Positions 1-9,534 are shown, counted from the first letter of the stretch. The stretch: DNA of 64,000 nucleotides from Streptomyces sp. SID12488 (GCF_010548275.1 NZ_JAAGLT010000001.1:558001-622000); one strand, 5' to 3'. Notes: generated by a model not told the origin, from the letters alone. Program-made: numbers and translations.

Positions 1-2
1 CG

Positions 3-734
3 CCGCCCCGCATGGACGTGATGTCCCGCGCCGACGACGCCCGTCTCGGCCTGTACGTGGTGGCCCGGCTCGCCGCCAACCTGGGCCTCCAGGTCGAGCT
101 GCGGCCCTCGTCGTTCGGTGGCACCCGGGTCGTCGTCCTGGTCCCGGCAGAGCTGATCTCCGCCGGTCAGCCGGTGCAGGGCCGGCCCGCCGCGCTGCCG
201 GCGACCCCGGGGCCCGGTGCCGCCGCGGTCCCGGACCGGCTCGCTCTGCGTGGGGCGACCGCCCGCACCGGACCGGGGCACGCCCCAACCCGCACCGCGC
301 CCCGGCCGCGCGCCGCGCCCGCCGCCGACCAGGAGGCGTACGCGCGTCCGCTCATCGGCCCCTGGATCGCACCCTCGACGCCGTCGACGCCCTCGACACC
401 GCCGGCCCGCCCCACGCCAACCCCCTCCCAGGCATCCGCTCCGGCCCCCACCGCGAGCCAGAACCCGCTGCCCCGGCGCGTGCGGCAGGCCAGTCTCGTC
501 ACCGAACTCCGGGAGGCTCCGCCCTCGTACGACACCGAACCGCAGCGCACCGGCCCCAGCGCCGCGCAGCCCCTCCCCCGCCGGACGGGCGCCCGCTCCG
601 GTGCCACCGTCGGTGCCTTCCAGCGCCAGTCCAGGGCCGCCCGGCTCAGGCCCGACGCCGATCCCCAGCCCAGCCGCCGGCCCACCAGCCCCTCACCCGG
701 ACCCGACGGGGCCCGGAAGGAAGACGGACGATGA
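3..734 (+). CDS. cvnA: Conservon sensor histidine kinase CvnA, 3' part
   Basis: The frame is open from the window edge, so the 5' end and most of the kinase lie outside. The visible first 50 residues end in the last part of a HATPase_c (GHKL) domain: a G2-like stretch (ARLGLYVVARLA) and the closing strand (GGTRVVVLVPAEL). A long Pro/Ala/Arg-rich low-complexity tail of about 190 residues follows. The TGA stop overlaps the ATG of the roadblock gene (ATGA), and the next genes are DUF742 and a small GTPase. This is the fixed cvnA-B-C-D order of Streptomyces conservons, in which CvnA acts as a membrane receptor kinase. The symbol is a family name; which conservon this is cannot be decided. Confidence 0.85.
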   Translation, partial: PPRMDVMSRADDARLGLYVVARLAANLGLQVELRPSSFGGTRVVVLVPAELISAGQPVQGRPAALPATPGPGAAAVPDRLALRGATARTGPGHAPTRTAPRPRAAPAADQEAYARPLIGPWIAPSTPSTPSTPPARPTPTPSQASAPAPTASQNPLPRRVRQASLVTELREAPPSYDTEPQRTGPSAAQPLPRRTGARSGATVGAFQRQSRAARLRPDADPQPSRRPTSPSPGPDGARKEDGR

Positions 735-1159
735 CTCTGCGAACCACTGCCACCAACTCCGACCTCGACTGGCTGCTCGACCGCCTGGTCGACCAGGTTC
801 CGGGCACCCGGGCCGCGATCGTGCTGTCCGACGACGGGCTGGTGGTGAGCCAGTCCGGCAGCGTCGCCCGGGTCGACGCGGAACGCCTGGCCGCGATCGC
901 CACAGGTCAGCAGAGCCTGGCCCGTGGCGTCGGCGAGGTCTTCGGCGGCGGGGCCGTCCGTCAGGTCATCATCGAGCTCGACGAGCTCTGGCTGTTCGTC
1001 AGCGCGGCCGGCCGGGGCACCCATCTGGCGGTCGTGGCGGACCAGGAGGTCGACGCCGAGGTGATGGCCGTGGCGATGGACACCCTCGTCCAGCAGGTGG
1101 GACAGCGGCTGGGGACCGAGGTGCGGGTCCAGCGGCTGGAGGGCGGGGGGCGTGAGTGA
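731..1159 (+). CDS. cvnB: Conservon roadblock/LC7 protein CvnB
   Basis: A 142-residue cytoplasmic protein of the roadblock/LC7 family, the usual second gene of a conservon. It has the typical opening (DLDWLLDRLV), the central AAIVLSDDGLVV strand and the AVVADQEVD segment. Roadblock proteins of this kind are thought to act as GTPase-activating or scaffold partners of the CvnD G-protein. The start overlaps the cvnA stop and the stop overlaps the cvnC GTG start, so translation is coupled across the unit. Length and order match the family well. Confidence 0.93.
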   Translation: MTLRTTATNSDLDWLLDRLVDQVPGTRAAIVLSDDGLVVSQSGSVARVDAERLAAIATGQQSLARGVGEVFGGGAVRQVIIELDELWLFVSAAGRGTHLAVVADQEVDAEVMAVAMDTLVQQVGQRLGTEVRVQRLEGGGRE

Positions 1160-1545
1160 GCCACTGGGCGGACGCGTCGCCGGACGCCGATGAGGCCGAG
1201 GAAAGCCTGGTCAGGCCGTACACGATCACTCATGGGCGGACGGCCTCGGTGCGCGACGACCTCACCCTCATCACGGTGATCGCCACCGTCGCGCCGGACG
1301 AACGGCACGGCGACCGGGGGCTGCAGCCCGAGCTCCGGAGGATCCTCGGGCAGTGCCGTGCCCCGGTGGCCCTCGCCGAGGTCGCCGCCGGGCTGAACCT
1401 GCCCGTGGCGGTGACGAAGATCCTCGTCGGCGATCTCATCGCGCTGGACCGGGTGACGGCCCGGCCGCCGCTCGCGGTCGCGGTCGGCCAGGAAACCGAC
1501 ATGACTCTTCTGCAGGCGGTGAAGGATGCCCTACTCAGACTCTGA
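1156..1545 (+). CDS. cvnC: Conservon DUF742 protein CvnC
   Basis: A 129-residue DUF742 protein. The family hallmarks are visible: an N-terminal VRPYTITHGRT motif and a winged-helix-like core (CRAPVALAEVAAGLNLPVAV, then KILVGDLIALDRV). In conservons it sits between the roadblock protein and the G-protein and probably acts as an adaptor. The GTG start overlaps the cvnB stop (GTGA). The 3' end overlaps the start of cvnD by 20 bases, again pointing to coupled translation. Confidence 0.93.
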   Translation: MSHWADASPDADEAEESLVRPYTITHGRTASVRDDLTLITVIATVAPDERHGDRGLQPELRRILGQCRAPVALAEVAAGLNLPVAVTKILVGDLIALDRVTARPPLAVAVGQETDMTLLQAVKDALLRL

Positions 1546-2149
1546 CGAACAGACCGGGTCACAGGTGTCCGTGGCCGGGACGCCCACCGCGCCCGCCGCG
1601 GTGAAAATCCTGATCGCGGGCGGCTTCGGTGTCGGCAAGACCACCATGGTCGGCTCCGTGAGCGAGATCCCGCCCCTGCACACCGAGGAGCACCTGACCG
1701 CCGCGGGGCTGAGCGTGGACGACCTCGACGGTGTCGAGCAGAAGACCACGACCACCGTGGCGCTGGACTTCGGCCGGATCACGGTGAGCAGCCAGCTCGT
1801 CCTCTATCTGTTCGGTACGCCGGGCCAGGAACGTTTCTGGTTCATGTGGAACGACCTGGTGCACGGGGCGCTCGGCGCGGTGGTCCTCGCGGACACCCGG
1901 CGGCTGGAGAGCAGTTTCGCGTCGATCGACTTCTTCGAGAGCCGTGGCGTCCCCTTCGTGGTCGGCGTCAACTGCTTCCACGGGGTGCGGGACCGCACGG
2001 TGGACGAGGTGCGGGACGCGCTCGACCTCGACCCGGACGTCCCGGTCGTCATGGGCGACCTCCGGACGCGGCTGGACAGCCGGGACGTGCTGGTGGCCCT
2101 GGTCAACCGGCTGATGGCAGGCCGCCCGCCCGCCGCGATCGGCGGCTGA
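1526..2149 (+). CDS. cvnD: Conservon GTP-binding protein CvnD
   Basis: A 207-residue Ras/Rab-like small GTPase, the output module of the conservon. The G1 loop GGFGVGKTT is at residues 32-40. The G3 region reads FGTPGQERFWFMW (about residues 96-108) in place of the usual DTPGQ. A VVGVNCFHG segment near residue 150 corresponds to the N(T)KxD region. It is the last gene of the unit: a strong hairpin follows 11 bases after the stop. By family knowledge CvnD cycles between GTP and GDP at the membrane with CvnA-C. Its specific target cannot be read from the sequence. Confidence 0.94.
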   Translation: MPYSDSDEQTGSQVSVAGTPTAPAAVKILIAGGFGVGKTTMVGSVSEIPPLHTEEHLTAAGLSVDDLDGVEQKTTTTVALDFGRITVSSQLVLYLFGTPGQERFWFMWNDLVHGALGAVVLADTRRLESSFASIDFFESRGVPFVVGVNCFHGVRDRTVDEVRDALDLDPDVPVVMGDLRTRLDSRDVLVALVNRLMAGRPPAAIGG

Positions 2150-2160
2150 CCGCACGACGA

Positions 2161-2194
2161 CGCGGCCCCCGGTGACATGTCACCGAGGGCCGCG
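2161..2194. terminator. Bidirectional terminator hairpin
   Basis: Two 17-base arms meet directly (ACATGT at the centre) and pair with a single mismatch. The hairpin lies between the convergent cvnD and S37 peptidase genes, so it can serve both. Confidence 0.8.
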
Positions 2195-2232
2195 TGGCGA
2201 TCAACTACCCATACCCTCCACGGTCGTTACGG

Positions 2233-3702
2233 TTACGGCCTCAGGGTGGGCTCGCGCTCGAGGTTGCGCTTGTCGAGCCTGGCGTCGTATGTCGCCAGCG
2301 GCTTGGCCACCGACGGGTTCGACTGGACGGCGGTCGAGGCGACGCCGGCCCACTCCAGGATGCGGGCCGTGGCGAGCGTCTTCTGCTCGGGGACCAGACC
2401 CGCGACGTTCGCGCCGTGGTTCAGGCCGGGGGCGGTGAAGACGTACGAGTCCTTCGCGCCCTTGCCGAGGCGGAACCGCTCGGCGCCCCACGGGTCGTTC
2501 TGCCCGTACACGAACAGCATGTGCTGGGCACGGTGCTGGACCCAGTTGTCTACGTCACGCATCGCGCGCGGCTGGAACTTCATCGAGATGTCCCGGGGGA
2601 CGAAGTTGCGCGGCGGCTGGTAGCCGTAGCGGACGTACTTCTTCTCGATGTGCGGGAACTTGATGGTGGGCGCGCCGAGTTGGGTGCCCGCCTGGTAGTA
2701 GTACGGCGTGTACGGCTCCAGGCCCTGGTCGGTGTAGAAGGAGAACCCGGAGATCGTGTCGATCGAGGTCCAGATGTCGTCGTCGGTCGCGTTCTTCGCG
2801 TCCGCCGGGATGGACTCGCAGTCGGCGAGCAGGCTGTACTGCCAGAAGCCCCACACGTAGTCGAGGACGACGGCCTCGTACGCGCGGTCCAGGCTGCCGA
2901 TGGTGTCGAAGGTGAAGCCCTCGGCGGCGGCGACCTCCGCGTACTTCTTCTCCAGCGGCTTCCGGCGGACGAGCGCCTCGCGCTGTACGGCGTTCAGCCG
3001 GTCGCGGCATTCCTTGGTGCCGACCTTGGCGAAGAACCGGTCGTAGGCCGAGTCCTCCTTGTTCACCACGTCGTTGGGGGCGACGTACGCGACGACGCCG
3101 TCCATGTCGCGGGGGTAGAAGCGCTCGTAGTACGTGGCGGTCATGCCGCCCTTCGAGCCGCCCGTGGACAGCCACTTCTTGGTGTAGATCTTCTTCAGCG
3201 CCGAGAAGACGCGGTGCTGGTCGCTGGCCGCCTGCCAGATGTCCAGCTTGGACCAGTCGGCCGGGTCGGGCCGGGACGGCGTGAAGAAGCGGTACTCCAG
3301 GGAGACCTGGTTGCCGTCGACGATCCGCGTCGGCTCACTGCGGCTGGGGTTCGTGTTGACGAAGTACCCGCTGGTGAAGAACACCGTCGGGCGCGAGACG
3401 TCCTTGTGCAGGACGGTGATGCGCTGCTGGAACGTGCCCTTGGACGGTCGCCGGTGGTCGATCGGCTGGGTGTAATTGAGGACGAAGTACCGGTAGCCGG
3501 TGTACGGCTTCTCCTGGATCAGGCTCATGCCCGGGATCGCGAGGAGCTGGTCCTTGATGTCCGAACTGGCAGTGCTGGTACCGCTGGTACTGCTCTTGGT
3601 GCCGGATATGGCTTCCGGCTGAGCGGCGGTCGCCGCCCCCGCCGTACTCACCGTGCCGATGAGCACGGCCAGTGCGAGCAGCCATCTGAGCGCCTTGCGC
3701 AT
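2233..3702 (-). CDS. Secreted S37-family (PS-10) tripeptidyl aminopeptidase
   Basis: A 489-residue exported serine peptidase of the S37 (PS-10, Streptomyces tripeptidyl/prolyl aminopeptidase) type, releasing short peptides from the N-terminus of extracellular proteins. A signal peptide (MRKALRWLLALAVLIG, cut near ATAA) opens the protein. The nucleophile motif GGSKGG places Ser at about residue 183 within an alpha/beta-hydrolase core. ERFYPRDMDGVVAYVAPND and the C-terminal LFVYGQNDPW and PGLNHGA segments fit the Asp and His region. The start at 3702 is chosen because a GGGGAGGG ribosome site precedes it and the signal peptide begins there; a frame extension to 3771 has neither. It is a single-gene unit. 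Confidence 0.92.
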   Translation of the reverse strand: MRKALRWLLALAVLIGTVSTAGAATAAQPEAISGTKSSTSGTSTASSDIKDQLLAIPGMSLIQEKPYTGYRYFVLNYTQPIDHRRPSKGTFQQRITVLHKDVSRPTVFFTSGYFVNTNPSRSEPTRIVDGNQVSLEYRFFTPSRPDPADWSKLDIWQAASDQHRVFSALKKIYTKKWLSTGGSKGGMTATYYERFYPRDMDGVVAYVAPNDVVNKEDSAYDRFFAKVGTKECRDRLNAVQREALVRRKPLEKKYAEVAAAEGFTFDTIGSLDRAYEAVVLDYVWGFWQYSLLADCESIPADAKNATDDDIWTSIDTISGFSFYTDQGLEPYTPYYYQAGTQLGAPTIKFPHIEKKYVRYGYQPPRNFVPRDISMKFQPRAMRDVDNWVQHRAQHMLFVYGQNDPWGAERFRLGKGAKDSYVFTAPGLNHGANVAGLVPEQKTLATARILEWAGVASTAVQSNPSVAKPLATYDARLDKRNLEREPTLRP

Positions 3703-3831
3703 GCACCCTCCCCTATGAAACATCTGTGCGCCGGAAGCTATCGGAGCAACTTCCGGCGCACCAGGGGACATAGGGAAATCCCTCGGGCGAGGGATCGGTA
3801 AATAGGGTCCGGGAGGGGAGTCAGCGGGAAC

Positions 3832-4254
3832 TCAGCACCGAATCCAGCCGGAACTGACCGATCCCCGCCCGACCGCGCCCTCGATCCACACCTGCCGTCG
3901 CCCCGCGTGCACGGTCACCGGGCCGGCCCGCTTCGTGAACTTCCCCGAGTCGACGACCGGCCGCCCGCCCCGCGCCCGGATGCTCACCGACATCCACTGG
4001 CGGGCACCCGGCCGCTTGGGCACGGTCACCGCGCAGACGTAGCCGCTGCGCCGGTAGATGCGCACCTCGCCGGTGGAGAAGGCCAGCGTCCGCGCCTTGC
4101 GGCCGGAGCACGCCGAGGCCGCAGACGCCGCGTCGGCCGCCTCGGCCGTACCGGGACTCGCGAGGGAGAGCATCCCGGACGCGGTCAGCACGACCAGCCC
4201 GAGCGCCAACCGCCGCCGTAGCGAACCACCACTCACCGCGTCCCCCTCGCGCAA
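3832..4254 (-). CDS. Small secreted protein, unknown function
   Basis: A protein of about 140 residues that I do not recognise. An Arg-rich n-region and hydrophobic core (RRRLALGLVVLTASGMLSLA) ending near AEAA indicate export; the mature part is about 95 residues. It is basic, has three cysteines (CSGRK, YVCAV and the terminal IRC) and is probably beta-rich (VRIYRRSGYVCAVTVPKR, WMSVSIRARGG). The start may be the ATG at 4254 or an in-frame GTG six codons in. It stands alone, upstream of the S37 peptidase on the same strand but 130 bases away. Confidence 0.72.
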   Translation of the reverse strand: MREGDAVSGGSLRRRLALGLVVLTASGMLSLASPGTAEAADAASAASACSGRKARTLAFSTGEVRIYRRSGYVCAVTVPKRPGARQWMSVSIRARGGRPVVDSGKFTKRAGPVTVHAGRRQVWIEGAVGRGSVSSGWIRC

Positions 4255-4376
4255 CCGCCCATGACTCCAACCGTGCGTCCGTACTGATGTACGGACGCAC
4301 GGTACCTGCCGAACGGTTGCGCGAGGCGCTCCGCGGGAAGTGCGGTACTCCGACTCCGGGCCATATGTGGCTTGTC

Positions 4377-4429
4377 GCGCCCCGCGGCGGAGCCGCGTAT
4401 CGACACAGCCCCGCGCCCCTACAGGGCGC
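4377..4429. repeat. Streptomyces-type intergenic repeat with hairpin
   Basis: The stretch contains a GCGGCGGAGCCGC mini-hairpin followed by a block ending in ACAGCCCCGCGCCCCT. From memory, closely similar blocks recur downstream of genes in many Streptomyces genomes. It lies just after the stop of the ABC exporter and probably acts as its terminator. A related unit occurs at 52818-52878. Confidence 0.5.
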
Positions 4430-7400
4430 TCATCCGGGCGCGGGGACCGGTTCCTCCGGTTCCGACGCGCCCACGAACGTGCGCCACAACTCGGCGTACT
4501 GGCCGTCCAGGGCGAGCAGTTCCTCGTGGGTGCCGTCCTCCGCGACGCGGCCGTGGTCCATGAGGACGACCCGGTCGGCGCGGGCGGCGGTGGTCAGCCG
4601 GTGGGCGACCACCAAGGTCGTACGGCGGCCTGCGATGCGGTCCGTGGCCTGGTTGACCTGGGCTTCCGTGGCCAGATCCAGAGCCGCCGTCGCCTCGTCG
4701 AGGAGCAGGATGTCCGGGTCGACCAGTTCCGCGCGGGCCAGCGCGATCAGCTGGCGTTGGCCCGCCGAGAGGTTGCGTCCGCGCTCGGCGACCTCGTGCA
4801 GGTAGCCGCCCTCCAGCGTGGCGATCATGTCGTGCGCCCCGACCGCCCGGGCCGCCGCCTCCACCTGGGCGTCGGTGGCGTCCGGCCGCCCGTACGCGAT
4901 GGCGTCCCGCACGGTCCCCTGGAACAGGTACGCCTCCTGCGGCACGACCCCGAGGCGATGCCGGTACGAGGTGATGTCGAGGGCGCGCAGATCGGTGCCG
5001 TCGACGGTGACCCGGCCGCCGGTCGGATCGTAGAAGCGGGCGACCAGCTTCACGAGCGTCGACTTGCCGGCGCCCGTCTCCCCGACGAAGGCGACGGTCT
5101 GCCCGGCCGGAATCGTCAACTGGACCCCGCTCAGGGCCTCTTCGGCGTCGTCGCCGGACCCGTAGGCGAAGTCCACGCCCTCGAAGGCGATGTCGCCGCG
5201 CAGGGAGAGCACGTCCAGCGGCTCCTCGGCGGCCTCGGTCGAGGTCCGCTCCTGGAGGAGTTCCTGGATGCGGCCCAGCGAGACCGTCGCCTGCTGGTAC
5301 CCGTCGAAGACCTGCGAGAGCTGCTGCACGGGCGCGAAGAACAGGTCGATGTAGAGGAGGTAGGCGACCAGCGCACCGGTCGTCAGCGTCCCGTTCTCGA
5401 TCCGCCCCGCTCCCACGACCAGCACCGCCGCACCCGCGACCGAGGCCAGCAGTTGCACGAAGGGGAAGTACACGGAGATCAGCCACTGGCCCCGGACACG
5501 AGCCTGACGGTAGCTGTCGCTGCCCTCCGCGAACCGCTTCGCGCCCGCCCGCTCGCCCCGGAAGGCCTGCACGATCCGCAGCCCGGACACCGACTCCTGG
5601 AGGTCGGCGTTGACCACGGACACCCGCTCACGGGCGAGTTCGTACGCCTTCACGCTGGCCCGGCGGAAGTAGAACGTGCCGACGACCAGCACCGGGATGG
5701 TGACGAACACGACGAGGGCGAGCTGTACGTCGATCACCACCAGGGCGACCATGATGCCGAAGAAGGTGACGACGGAGACGAAGGCGGTGACCAGCCCCGT
5801 CTGCAGGAACGTGGAGAGGGCGTCGACGTCGGTCGTCATCCGGGTCATGATCCGCCCGGTCAACTCCCTTTCGTAGTAGTCGAGTCCGAGGCGTTGCAGC
5901 TGGGCGAAGATCTTCAACCGGAGTGCGTACAGGACGCGTTCGCCGGTACGGCCGGTCATCCGCATCTCGCCGATCTGCGCCGCCCACTGGACGGCGACGG
6001 ACACCAGGGCGAGCCCGGCGGCCACCCACACGGCACCCAGGGCGAGTTGGGAGACGCCCGAGTCGATGCCGTGCCGGATCAGGATCGGCAGGAGCAGTCC
6101 CACTCCGGCGTCCAGGGCGACGAGCCCGAGGCTCACCAGCAACGGCCGTCCGAAGCCGCGCAGCAGCCGCTTCAGCCCGTACGACTCCTCGGGCGTGACC
6201 GCGCGGGCCTCGTCGATGTCCGGGGTGTCGGCGGCCGGGGGCAACGCCTCGACCTGGGCGAGGAGTTCGGGCGTGGCAGGCATCCCGGCGAACGCGGTGT
6301 CCTTGGGCTCACGGTCACCGTTCCACAGCCTGGGCGTGACCCCGCGTTCGGCGTCGAACTCGGCGTCCAGCTCGTCCCGTACGGAGGTGTCCTCGGGCGG
6401 AGCGGCGGAGGGCAGGGCTCGGCCGGGCGAGACGCCGCCCAGCTCGTCGGGGTCGGTCAACAGCCGCCGGTACAGGGCGGATCGGGCCTGGAGCTCGTCG
6501 TGGGTGCCGATGTCGGCGAGGCGTCCGTCGTCGAGGACGGCGATGCGGTCGGCGAGGCCGAGGGTGGAGCGGCGGTGGGCGATGAGGAGGGTCGTGCGGC
6601 CCTCCATGACGTGCCCCAGCGCCTCGTGGATCTCGTGCTCGACGCGCGCGTCCACGGCGGAGGTGGCGTCGTCGAGGACGAGGAGCCGAGGGTCGGTGAG
6701 GATGGCGCGGGCGAGTGCGACGCGCTGGCGCTGGCCGCCGGAGAGGGTCAGGCCGTGCTCGCCGACCCTGGTGTCGTAGCCGTGGGGCAGTTCGGCGATG
6801 AAACGGTCCGCCTGGGCGGCGCGGGCGGCGACCAGGATCTGTTCCTCGGTGGCGTCCGGGCGGCCGTACGCGATGTTGTTGCGGACGGTGTCGGAGAAGA
6901 GGAACGAGTCTTCGGGGACGAGCCCGATCGCGGACCGGAGGGAGTCGAGGGTGAGTTCACGGACGTCGTGCCCGCCGATGAGGACCGCGCCGCGCGTCAC
7001 GTCGTAGAAGCGCGGCAGGAGGAGGGAGACGGTCGACTTGCCGGAGCCGGAGGAGCCGACGACGGCGAGGGTCTCGCCGGGCCGGATCTCGAAGCTGAGC
7101 CCGGAGAGGACGGGCCGGTCGTCGTCGTACCCGAACGAGACGTCGTCGAACTCGACGGTGGCGGGGGCGTCGGCGGGCAGGTCCTTGTCCCCGTCGGTCA
7201 ACGACGGCCGGGTGTCGATGAGTTCGAGGACGCGCTCGGTACCGGCGCGTGCCTGCTGTCCGACCGTCAGCACCATGGCGAGCATGCGCACGGGCCCGAC
7301 TAGCTGGGCGAGATAGGTGGAGAACGCGACGAACGTACCGAGCGTGATGCGCCCGCCCACGGCCAGCCACCCGCCCACGGCGAGCATGGCGACCTGCCCG

Positions 7401-8269
7401 AGCACGGGCACGGCCTGCAGGGCCGGGGTGTAGACGGAGTTGAACCGGATGGTCCGCAGCCGCCCCGCGAAGAGCCGCCGCCCGACCTCCCTGAGCTTCC
7501 CGGTCTCCTGGTCCTCCTGCCCGAACCCCTTCACCACGCGTACGCCGGTCACGGCGCCGTCCACGACACCGGCGACGGCGGCGGCCTGGGCCTGCGCGTA
7601 CCAGGTGGCCGGGTGGAGCTTCGTCCGGCTGCGCTTGGCGACGATCCAGAGGGCGGGGGCGACCGCGAGGGCGACCAGGGTGAGCGGGAGCGACAGCCAG
7701 GCCATGATCGCGAGGGAGATCACGAAGAGCAGCACGTTCCCGAGGGTCATCGGGAGCATGTAGAAGAGGCTCTGGATCAGCTGGAGGTCACTGGTGGCCC
7801 GCCCGACGATCTGCCCGGTCGACAGCTCGTCCTGGCGGCGGCCGTCGAGCCGGGTGATCGTCTCGAACATCTCCGTCCGCAGGTCGTACTGGACGTCGAG
7901 GGCGAGCCTGCCGCCGTAGTAGCGGCGGATGTAGGTGAGGACGTAGACGAGGACGGCGGAGACGACGAGCGCGCCCGCCCAGGGGGCCATGGAGCGGCTC
8001 TTGTCGCCGATGACGTCGTCGATGATCACCTTGGTGATCAGCGGGACCAGCGCCATGAGGGCCATACCGCCGAGGGACGCACCCAGGGACAGCACGACGT
8101 CCTTCGGATACCGCCAGGCGTATCCGACCAGCCGCCGCGCCCATCCCGGTACGGGTGCAGGCTCAGGTGCAGGTGCCGACGCAGGCACCTGTGCCGATGC
8201 CTGCACCTGTTCCGGATCCGGTACCTGTTCCGGTTCGTGTCCTGGCTTCCGCCCCCGCTGCTCTGCCAC
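4430..8269 (-). CDS. Fused double ABC exporter (two membrane-ATPase halves)
   Basis: A 1279-residue ABC exporter with two complete TMD-NBD halves in one chain, so a single polypeptide can form the transporter. Half 1 has six hydrophobic segments, Walker A GSSGSGKST (about residues 403-411), signature LSGGQRQRVALARA and Walker B LLVLDDATSAVD. Half 2 repeats this with GETGAGKST (about 1060), a divergent signature LSAGQRQ and LLLDEATAALD. The N-terminus is a Pro/Gln/Glu repeat. The GTG start at 8269 has GGAAGG seven bases upstream; the longer frame to 8323 lacks a ribosome site. In half 1 the residue after the Walker B Asp is Asp rather than Glu (DDATS), so site 1 is probably degenerate, as in heterodimeric exporters. 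The substrate is unknown; lipid or drug export is the family norm. Confidence 0.93.
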   Translation of the reverse strand: MAEQRGRKPGHEPEQVPDPEQVQASAQVPASAPAPEPAPVPGWARRLVGYAWRYPKDVVLSLGASLGGMALMALVPLITKVIIDDVIGDKSRSMAPWAGALVVSAVLVYVLTYIRRYYGGRLALDVQYDLRTEMFETITRLDGRRQDELSTGQIVGRATSDLQLIQSLFYMLPMTLGNVLLFVISLAIMAWLSLPLTLVALAVAPALWIVAKRSRTKLHPATWYAQAQAAAVAGVVDGAVTGVRVVKGFGQEDQETGKLREVGRRLFAGRLRTIRFNSVYTPALQAVPVLGQVAMLAVGGWLAVGGRITLGTFVAFSTYLAQLVGPVRMLAMVLTVGQQARAGTERVLELIDTRPSLTDGDKDLPADAPATVEFDDVSFGYDDDRPVLSGLSFEIRPGETLAVVGSSGSGKSTVSLLLPRFYDVTRGAVLIGGHDVRELTLDSLRSAIGLVPEDSFLFSDTVRNNIAYGRPDATEEQILVAARAAQADRFIAELPHGYDTRVGEHGLTLSGGQRQRVALARAILTDPRLLVLDDATSAVDARVEHEIHEALGHVMEGRTTLLIAHRRSTLGLADRIAVLDDGRLADIGTHDELQARSALYRRLLTDPDELGGVSPGRALPSAAPPEDTSVRDELDAEFDAERGVTPRLWNGDREPKDTAFAGMPATPELLAQVEALPPAADTPDIDEARAVTPEESYGLKRLLRGFGRPLLVSLGLVALDAGVGLLLPILIRHGIDSGVSQLALGAVWVAAGLALVSVAVQWAAQIGEMRMTGRTGERVLYALRLKIFAQLQRLGLDYYERELTGRIMTRMTTDVDALSTFLQTGLVTAFVSVVTFFGIMVALVVIDVQLALVVFVTIPVLVVGTFYFRRASVKAYELARERVSVVNADLQESVSGLRIVQAFRGERAGAKRFAEGSDSYRQARVRGQWLISVYFPFVQLLASVAGAAVLVVGAGRIENGTLTTGALVAYLLYIDLFFAPVQQLSQVFDGYQQATVSLGRIQELLQERTSTEAAEEPLDVLSLRGDIAFEGVDFAYGSGDDAEEALSGVQLTIPAGQTVAFVGETGAGKSTLVKLVARFYDPTGGRVTVDGTDLRALDITSYRHRLGVVPQEAYLFQGTVRDAIAYGRPDATDAQVEAAARAVGAHDMIATLEGGYLHEVAERGRNLSAGQRQLIALARAELVDPDILLLDEATAALDLATEAQVNQATDRIAGRRTTLVVAHRLTTAARADRVVLMDHGRVAEDGTHEELLALDGQYAELWRTFVGASEPEEPVPAPG

Positions 8270-8391
8270 TCCGGCGCCTTCCGTAGATCCGCGATTCCGC
8301 ACTCCGCCGGTAAGCACCAACACGGGCCGAAGGGGATTTCATCCCTCCGCAACAATTCCAGCTACGCCCGGCTACGCCTGGCCACGTCCGG

Positions 8392-9435
8392 CTAGGGCGT
8401 CCGGACCCGCAGGAAGTAGAAGCGGGTCGTCTGTGCGGCGTTCTGGTTGTCGTCGCTGACCAGCAGGACGCGCAGGGCACCGTGGGTGCGGCCGGTGACG
8501 ACCATGCCCTCGATGTTGTCGAGGAGCGGGTTCGGCTGGGGCTGCTTGGCGGTCGCTCCCAGTGACGGGCAGTTCACGATGTCGGCGAGGAGGGTCTTCC
8601 TGACGAGGCGCACACCGCTCTGGCCGGTGAGGTTCTCGACCCCGCTCGTGTCCGTGGCGTGACGCGGGTCGGCCAGGTAGAGGCGGACCGTGTTGCCGAC
8701 GCCGGCGGTGAAACCGCGCTCCAGGACGAGAAGACGGCCGTCGGGGGTCGCGGCCACCTCGGGGACACCCAGGCCTGAGTCGGTGCGGTAGGCGTACTGG
8801 GCGCCCAGTACGAAGTGGCTGCCCCTCCGCTCCCAGGTCTGCCAGCGGGCGATGCCGGTGGAGTCGCCGGAGATCGCGTACTCCATGGACGCGAGGAGCG
8901 TACGGCCGCCGGGGAGGAGGGTGAGCCCCTCGAAGGTCTGGTTGGCGGTGGCACGGCCGACCGGGGCGACCTTGAGCGCGTCCGGCACCGGGAGACGGTC
9001 GAGGATGCGTCCGTCGCGGGAGTAGCGGCGTACGGAGGGTTCCGTCTCGGAGGAGACGAGGCGGGTGCCGTCCCGGTCGACGACCAGGCCCTCGGAGTCG
9101 AGCGCGGCGCCGGTCTCGTCGGCGAGGGGGACGACGCTCGTCGGGCTCAGGGTCCGCCGGTCCAGGGTGAACAGGGACGAGCGGTCGGAGAGGGCGGCGA
9201 GGTCGCCGTTCCGGTCCACGGCGAGCGCGGAGAGGTTGCCGACGAAGGTGCCGTCGTACGTCGTCTTGTCGAGGACGTCCGAGAAGCGGTCGAGGGAGAC
9301 GGTGGGTGAACAGGCCTTAGTGACGGCCGAGTTGGCGTTCGCCGGTCCGGCGGCGGTCAGACAGCCGGCCGCCGCCAGGCCGGCGGTGACGGTGGTGAGC
9401 AGGGTTCGCAGGGGTCGCGAGGGTCGCAGGCGCAT
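8392..9435 (-). CDS. Secreted phytase-like esterase (beta-propeller)
   Basis: A protein of about 347 residues in the 'esterase-like activity of phytase' family. A signal peptide (LRTLLTTVTAGLAAAGCLTA) precedes the mature chain. The body shows blade-like repeats such as NLSALAVDRNGDLAALSD, LDSEGLVVDRDGTRLVSSE and FEGLTLLPGGRTLLASMEYA. NIEGMVV and LVSDDNQN near the end are typical of the family. The predicted place of action is outside the cell; the substrate cannot be deduced. A GTG three codons upstream (9444) is an alternative start. A GGTGA five bases before the ATG at 9435 makes the ATG slightly better. Confidence 0.85.
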   Translation of the reverse strand: MRLRPSRPLRTLLTTVTAGLAAAGCLTAAGPANANSAVTKACSPTVSLDRFSDVLDKTTYDGTFVGNLSALAVDRNGDLAALSDRSSLFTLDRRTLSPTSVVPLADETGAALDSEGLVVDRDGTRLVSSETEPSVRRYSRDGRILDRLPVPDALKVAPVGRATANQTFEGLTLLPGGRTLLASMEYAISGDSTGIARWQTWERRGSHFVLGAQYAYRTDSGLGVPEVAATPDGRLLVLERGFTAGVGNTVRLYLADPRHATDTSGVENLTGQSGVRLVRKTLLADIVNCPSLGATAKQPQPNPLLDNIEGMVVTGRTHGALRVLLVSDDNQNAAQTTRFYFLRVRTP

Positions 9436-9534
9436 GGCGGTCACCGTAGATCGGGTGGGTGACGGCCGGGAGGCGACGCGGTGAAGTCGGCTCGCTCCCG
9501 ACCGGCCTGCGACCGGCTCGCGATCAGTTCGCGA

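Noticed and set aside
2194..3801. Long open frame on the + strand opposite the S37 peptidase
   Set aside because: It is a mirror of high-GC codon bias; the minus frame has a signal peptide, ribosome site and catalytic motifs.
4340..7303. 987-codon + strand frame opposite the ABC exporter
   Set aside because: The protein is Arg/Gly/Val/His-rich without domains; it is antisense shadow of the exporter.
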